In this document: one piece after another, positions 60,235 to 64,000 of the stretch
How the letters are laid out: every line of letters starts with the position of its first letter
How positions within the stretch are numbered: position 1 is the first letter of the stretch
Assembly: GCF_012317385.1 (NCBI RefSeq)
Contig: NZ_CP051144.1
Location: 2,542,001-2,606,000, forward strand
DNA length: 64,000 bases
From: Romboutsia sp. CE17
GTDB lineage: Bacteria > Bacillota > Clostridia > Peptostreptococcales > Peptostreptococcaceae
Reading direction: 5' to 3'
The notes under the pieces: model-generated
Databases searched by the model: none
Seen by the model: only the letters and a program-made list of their open reading frames with translations
Told to the model about the DNA's origin: nothing
Made by a program: the position numbers and the translations under genes

Positions 60235-60293
60235 TCAAAAAATATAGGATTACTATCATACTTAAATTATGATAGTAATCCTATATTTTTTGA
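60235..60293 (+). terminator. Terminator of the ferredoxin gene
   Basis: Arms of about 26 bases (60235-60260 and 60268-60293), essentially perfect, with a T-run on the plus strand. Confidence 0.92.
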
Positions 60294-60323
60294 TTAAGAT
60301 TATATTCATATATAAATAAAAAA

Positions 60324-60347
60324 GCCACAAGACTTTTGTCTTCTGAC
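60324..60347 (-). terminator. Terminator of rex
   Basis: Minus-strand GTCA-g-AAGAC-aaaa-GTCTT-g-TGGC followed by six T: a compact hairpin with one internal mismatch. Confidence 0.85.
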
Positions 60348-60400
60348 CTTTTCTTCATTTTAATAATATATTTTTTAACTTAACTTTATATTATAGTATC

Positions 60401-61030
60401 TTAATTTTCTGCGTTCATTAAATATGATAATGTAAATAGGCTTTCTGTTAAATTTACATTTTCTACTATTACTGATGGTGGTACATCTAAATCTAATGGT
60501 GCAAAGTTCCAAATTCCCTTTATTCCAGCACTTACTAGCCTGTCTGCTAATTCTTGGCCACCTTGTTTAGGAATACACATTATTGCTATATCAACATTAT
60601 TTTCTTTTATAAATTCTTCTATTTGTTCAGAATCTAATACTTCAAACTCCCTTATTTTTAGTCCTATCATTCTTGGGTTTGCGTCAAATAATGCTTTAAT
60701 TTCAAATCCAGCTTTTCTAAAACCTGAGTAATTTGCTATTGCTTGACCTAGGTTACCGGCTCCAATTAATATTGCATTATACTTTGTTTCTAAACCTAGT
60801 ATCTTTCCTATTTCTTTGTGAAGAGCATCTACATTATATCCGTATCCTTGTTGACCAAACCCACCAAAGTTATTTAAATCTTGCCTTATTTGCGATGCTG
60901 TAAATCCTATTATATCGCTTAATTCTTTAGATGAGATTCTTTGTATATCCTTATCTAATAAATCTCCTAGATATCTATAATACTTTGGTAGTCTTCTAAT
61001 TACTGCCATAGATATATTTTTATTACCCAC
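60401..61030 (-). CDS. rex: Redox-sensing transcriptional repressor Rex
   Basis: Senses the NADH/NAD+ ratio and represses fermentation genes. The 209-residue protein has an N-terminal winged helix (VIRRLPKYYRYLGDLL; SSKELSDIIGFTASQIRQDLNNFG) and a Rossmann domain with IGAGNLGQAIANY near 90. The swapped C-terminal helix region is present. The start is GTG at 61030 after aggaggtg. Standalone gene, divergent from the ABC-F gene. Confidence 0.96.
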   Translation of the reverse strand: MGNKNISMAVIRRLPKYYRYLGDLLDKDIQRISSKELSDIIGFTASQIRQDLNNFGGFGQQGYGYNVDALHKEIGKILGLETKYNAILIGAGNLGQAIANYSGFRKAGFEIKALFDANPRMIGLKIREFEVLDSEQIEEFIKENNVDIAIMCIPKQGGQELADRLVSAGIKGIWNFAPLDLDVPPSVIVENVNLTESLFTLSYLMNAEN

Positions 61031-61167
61031 AGCTTCACCTCCTAATTGCTTAACTTTTATTTAAATATTCTCCTAAAGTGTTTCTTTTTTTAAAACATCT
61101 TATATATCCTTGATTATATTATATCAAAACATTATAATTTTAGGTAGTTTAAGGAGGTATAAAATTT

Positions 61168-63087
61168 ATGATCGTTCTGTCATGTAATAACTTAAATAAA
61201 AGTTTTGGGATAGATTCTATACTAGAAGATGTATCATTTACTGTAAATGAAGGAGATAAGATCGGTATAATCGGAATTAACGGTACTGGCAAGACTACTT
61301 TATTTAAGATAATCTCAGGAGCTTATGGATATGATAGCGGAGATATATATACATCTAAAGATTGTGAAATTGGATATTTAGAACAAAACATGAATTTTCA
61401 CTCTGAAAATACAATTTTAGATGAAGTTCTTGAGGTTTTCAGAGATTTAATAGATATGGAAGCCTATTTAAGAAATTTAGAATTAAAAATAGCTGATGAG
61501 AGTACAAAATCAAACTCTACTGATTTAGATAAACTTATGAATGAATATTCTCATAAGCTAGAACTATTTGCAGATAAAAACGGATATGGTTACAAATCTG
61601 AGGCAAGGGGTGTTTTAAAAGGTTTAGGATTTAGTGATGAAGATTTAGATAAACCTATAGGTATTCTATCTGGAGGAGAGAAAACAAGAATACTTTTAGG
61701 TAAGTTACTTTTAAAAAAGCCTACCTTATTAATGCTTGACGAGCCTACTAATCACTTAGATTCTGAAGCTATCGAGTGGTTAGAATTATTTTTAAAGCAG
61801 TATAAAGGTACTGTCATGTTAATTTCTCATGATAGATATTTTTTAGACCAAGTGGTTACTAGAACCTTTGAAATTCATAATAAAAAATTAAAAACTTATA
61901 ATGGAAACTACTCTAAATTCTTAGAACTATCAAAGATTGAAAAAGAATTAGAGTTAAAAAAATATGAAGACCAGCAAAAAGATTTAAAGAAACAAGAAGA
62001 ATCTATAGAAAGATTAAAAGCATATGGTCGTGAAAAACATTTAAAAAGAGCTCGTAGTAAAGAAAAAGCTTTAGATAAAATCGAGGTATTAGATAAACCT
62101 GAGGCCTACAGAAAAAAAGCACGAATAGAATTCAATCCTTCGATTGTTAGTGGGAATGATGTACTTCAAGTAAGAGATGTATCTATGGGTTATGAAAATA
62201 GAATTTTATTTAAAGATTTAAATTTAGATATTTATAGAGGAGAAAAAGTTGCTCTTATTGGGGCTAATGGTATCGGTAAATCTACTTTATTTAAAATTAT
62301 TATGAATGAAATAGTACCTCTAAATGGTACTGTACTCTTAGGAACTAATGTGAATGTGTCTTACTTCCATCAAGAACAAAAAACATTAGATTTAAATAAT
62401 ACTATTATAGACGAAATATGGAATGATAATAAGCATTTAACTCAAACTCAGATAAGAAGTATGCTCGGTGCATTTTTATTTGAAGATGAGGAAGTATTTA
62501 AGAAAATCTCTACTTTAAGTGGTGGAGAAAGGGCGAGAGTTGCTATACTTAAATTAATACTTTCAAATGCTAACTTTTTACTTCTTGATGAACCTACTAA
62601 TCACTTAGATATAGATTCTAAAGAAGTTCTTGAGGAAGCTTTATCAAGCTATACAGGAACAATATTCACTATATCTCACGATAGATACTTCTTAAATACT
62701 GTTGTAGATAAAATTTTAGTTTTAGATGAAAATGGTATAACTGAATATCTTGGAAATTACGATTACTATATGTTTAAGAAAAGACAAGCTCAAGAAATAA
62801 ACCTTATACAAGAAGATAATAAGGAAGAAAAAACTAAAACGCAACTAAAAGAAGAAAAAAGAAAAGAAAGAGAACAAAGAGAAATAGAAAAGAAAAATAG
62901 AATTAAAAGACAAAATTTAGAAAAAGAGATTGAGGCTACTGAGTCTAAAATCGAAGAATTAGATATTTTACTTTGCCAAGAAGAAGTATACTCTAACCCA
63001 GAAAGAGCAAGAGAAGTTAGCCAAGAAAAATCATCTCTTGAAAATAATCTCGAATCTCTTTATGAGGAATGGGAACAACTGGTTTAA
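61168..63087 (+). CDS. ABC-F family ribosome-associated ATPase
   Basis: A 639-residue cytosolic protein with two ABC domains and no membrane part. First domain: Walker A GINGTGKTT, signature LSGGEKTR, Walker B LLMLDEPTNHLD. Second: GANGIGKST, LSGGERAR, LLLDEPTNHLD. The interdomain linker (about 240-300) is helical and charged. A C-terminal coiled coil (about 545-635) follows. Members act on stalled ribosomes or, in some, give antibiotic protection; this layout resembles housekeeping YdiF/Uup-type proteins. aaggagg precedes the ATG. Confidence 0.93.
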   Translation: MIVLSCNNLNKSFGIDSILEDVSFTVNEGDKIGIIGINGTGKTTLFKIISGAYGYDSGDIYTSKDCEIGYLEQNMNFHSENTILDEVLEVFRDLIDMEAYLRNLELKIADESTKSNSTDLDKLMNEYSHKLELFADKNGYGYKSEARGVLKGLGFSDEDLDKPIGILSGGEKTRILLGKLLLKKPTLLMLDEPTNHLDSEAIEWLELFLKQYKGTVMLISHDRYFLDQVVTRTFEIHNKKLKTYNGNYSKFLELSKIEKELELKKYEDQQKDLKKQEESIERLKAYGREKHLKRARSKEKALDKIEVLDKPEAYRKKARIEFNPSIVSGNDVLQVRDVSMGYENRILFKDLNLDIYRGEKVALIGANGIGKSTLFKIIMNEIVPLNGTVLLGTNVNVSYFHQEQKTLDLNNTIIDEIWNDNKHLTQTQIRSMLGAFLFEDEEVFKKISTLSGGERARVAILKLILSNANFLLLDEPTNHLDIDSKEVLEEALSSYTGTIFTISHDRYFLNTVVDKILVLDENGITEYLGNYDYYMFKKRQAQEINLIQEDNKEEKTKTQLKEEKRKEREQREIEKKNRIKRQNLEKEIEATESKIEELDILLCQEEVYSNPERAREVSQEKSSLENNLESLYEEWEQLV

Positions 63088-63088
63088 C

Positions 63089-63118
63089 ATTTTAGATTTG
63101 ATTTAACTTATCTAAAAT
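63089..63118 (+). terminator. Weak terminator-like hairpin after the ABC-F gene
   Basis: Arms attttagat and atctaaaat with a 12-base loop; no good T-run follows, so the MATE gene may be partly co-transcribed. Confidence 0.35.
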
Positions 63119-63169
63119 ATCTATTTCTATGTTGTTTTTAAAAATAAAAATTTATAAAGAGGTGATTAT

Positions 63170-64000
63170 TTGCAAAGATTGTTTAAATTAGATAAAGAAA
63201 ATAAAAATTTCTATAAATTATTATTTTCACTTTGTATCCCTATTATTGTTCAGAATTTAATTTCATCTTCTGTCAATGTAGTAGATACAGTTATGATAAG
63301 TAGTTTAGGAGAATCTGCTGTAGCATCTATAGGCGTTGCTAATCAATTCTTCTTTCTATTCAACATGACTTTATATGGTATAACAGGTGGAGCTGGCATT
63401 TTTATATCTCAGTTCTTTGGTAAAAAAGATGTAAATAATATAAGAAGTGTTACTGGTTTAAGTGTCATTTTAGCATTTATAATAAGCTGCTTATTTTTTA
63501 TTCCAGCTCTATTAATGCCAAAACTAATAATAAATATATTCTCACATGATCCAGAAGTTGTGAAACTATGTATTCAGTATTTTAGTATTATTGCATTTTC
63601 ATATCCAGTAATCGCATTAAGTACAGTGTTTAGTATGGGTGCAAGAGGAGTTAGAAATCCTAAGTTAGGTATGATTTGTAGTACCATAGCTTTAGGAACG
63701 AATATTGTGCTGAATTATGGACTTATATTAGGTAATTTAGGTCTACCTGCTCTAGGTGTTAAAGGTGCTGCAATCGCTACAGTTATAGCTAGAGTATTAG
63801 AATTAGTATTAATAGTTTCTTATGTTTATTTTATAAAAAGAGATTATATATTAAGATTCAAGCTGTCAGATATAAAAAGAATAAAAGTAGATTTTTTAAA
63901 AACTTTTATAGCTAAAAGTTTACCTATTTTACTAAATGACAGCTTATGGGCATTTGGAACTGTATTATATTCTGTTGCTTACTCTCAAGCTGGTACTTCT
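63170..64000 (+). CDS. MATE-family multidrug/cation efflux transporter (5' part)
   Basis: The frame opens with TTG at 63170, 5 bases after gaggtga, and stays open to the window end (277 residues seen of a usual 440-460). The N-terminus LFKLDKENKNFYKLLFSLCIP leads into helix 1. MATE hallmarks are VDTVMISSLGESAVASIGVANQ near 37-58, GGAGIFISQFFGKKD near 77-91 and GARGVRNPKLGM near 160. Sodium- or proton-driven export of organic cations is the family role; substrate unknown. Confidence 0.92.
   Translation, partial: MQRLFKLDKENKNFYKLLFSLCIPIIVQNLISSSVNVVDTVMISSLGESAVASIGVANQFFFLFNMTLYGITGGAGIFISQFFGKKDVNNIRSVTGLSVILAFIISCLFFIPALLMPKLIINIFSHDPEVVKLCIQYFSIIAFSYPVIALSTVFSMGARGVRNPKLGMICSTIALGTNIVLNYGLILGNLGLPALGVKGAAIATVIARVLELVLIVSYVYFIKRDYILRFKLSDIKRIKVDFLKTFIAKSLPILLNDSLWAFGTVLYSVAYSQAGTS

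Overview
The window is a low-GC, AT-rich stretch of a clostridial chromosome. Gene content and style point to Peptostreptococcaceae or a close relative (Clostridioides, Paraclostridium, Romboutsia type): a NAD-type glutamate dehydrogenase, an acetogen-style formate-tetrahydrofolate ligase, Rex, a 2[4Fe-4S] ferredoxin, larB/larC, strong purine-rich ribosome binding sites and some TTG/GTG starts. This placement is inference from gene content. I see no rRNA, tRNA, IS element, prophage or convincing CRISPR array. Most genes lie on the minus strand.

Layout. 1-3.2 kb: a zinc-ribbon protein of unknown role, convergent with a minus-strand operon (YfcE-type phosphodiesterase broken by a frameshift, DUF5685-like protein, TPR protein with a tail of about 20 cysteines, small membrane protein). 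3.2-10.5 kb: an XRE-type regulator, two oxalate/formate-antiporter-family MFS transporters, an alanine/sodium symporter, and a 944-base gene-free stretch. 10.5-13.1 kb: htpG and an hsp20 with a CIRCE operator. 13.2-24.1 kb: the full de novo purine operon purE-C-F-M-N-H-D-L, divergent from fhs, which makes the 10-formyl-THF used by PurN and PurH. 26.2-31.9 kb: an NCS2 purine permease, a BMP-family lipoprotein, and guaB-guaA behind a guanine riboswitch. So IMP synthesis, IMP-to-GMP conversion, one-carbon supply and base uptake sit together.

32.3-34.2 kb: larB and larC for the nickel-pincer cofactor. larC is split by a -1 frameshift at a textbook slippery heptamer, A AAA AAC, and the -1 frame restores the protein exactly. 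34.4-42 kb: an uncharacterised carbohydrate locus with two GPH sugar symporters, two TIM-barrel isomerase/epimerases and two Gfo/Idh/MocA dehydrogenases. One barrel and one dehydrogenase are joined in a single reading frame that still carries an internal ribosome binding site. The three promoters share a GGAAAACG motif. This locus is the best candidate for an undescribed pathway.

42.3-44.3 kb: groES-groEL with CIRCE. 44.4-52 kb: cardiolipin synthase, an OGG-type glycosylase, tandem deoxynucleoside kinases, a GltS-like transporter with two tiny unknown genes, and a YeiH-type exporter with a divergent LysR regulator. 52.1-56.5 kb: the pyrimidine operon pyrB-C-K-D-E with a PyrR-binding signature directly upstream of the pyrB ribosome binding site. 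56.7-64 kb: an SH3/NlpC-P60 cell-wall hydrolase, a candidate small RNA, gluD with an unusual duplicated terminator, ferredoxin, rex, an ABC-F protein, and a MATE transporter cut by the window edge.
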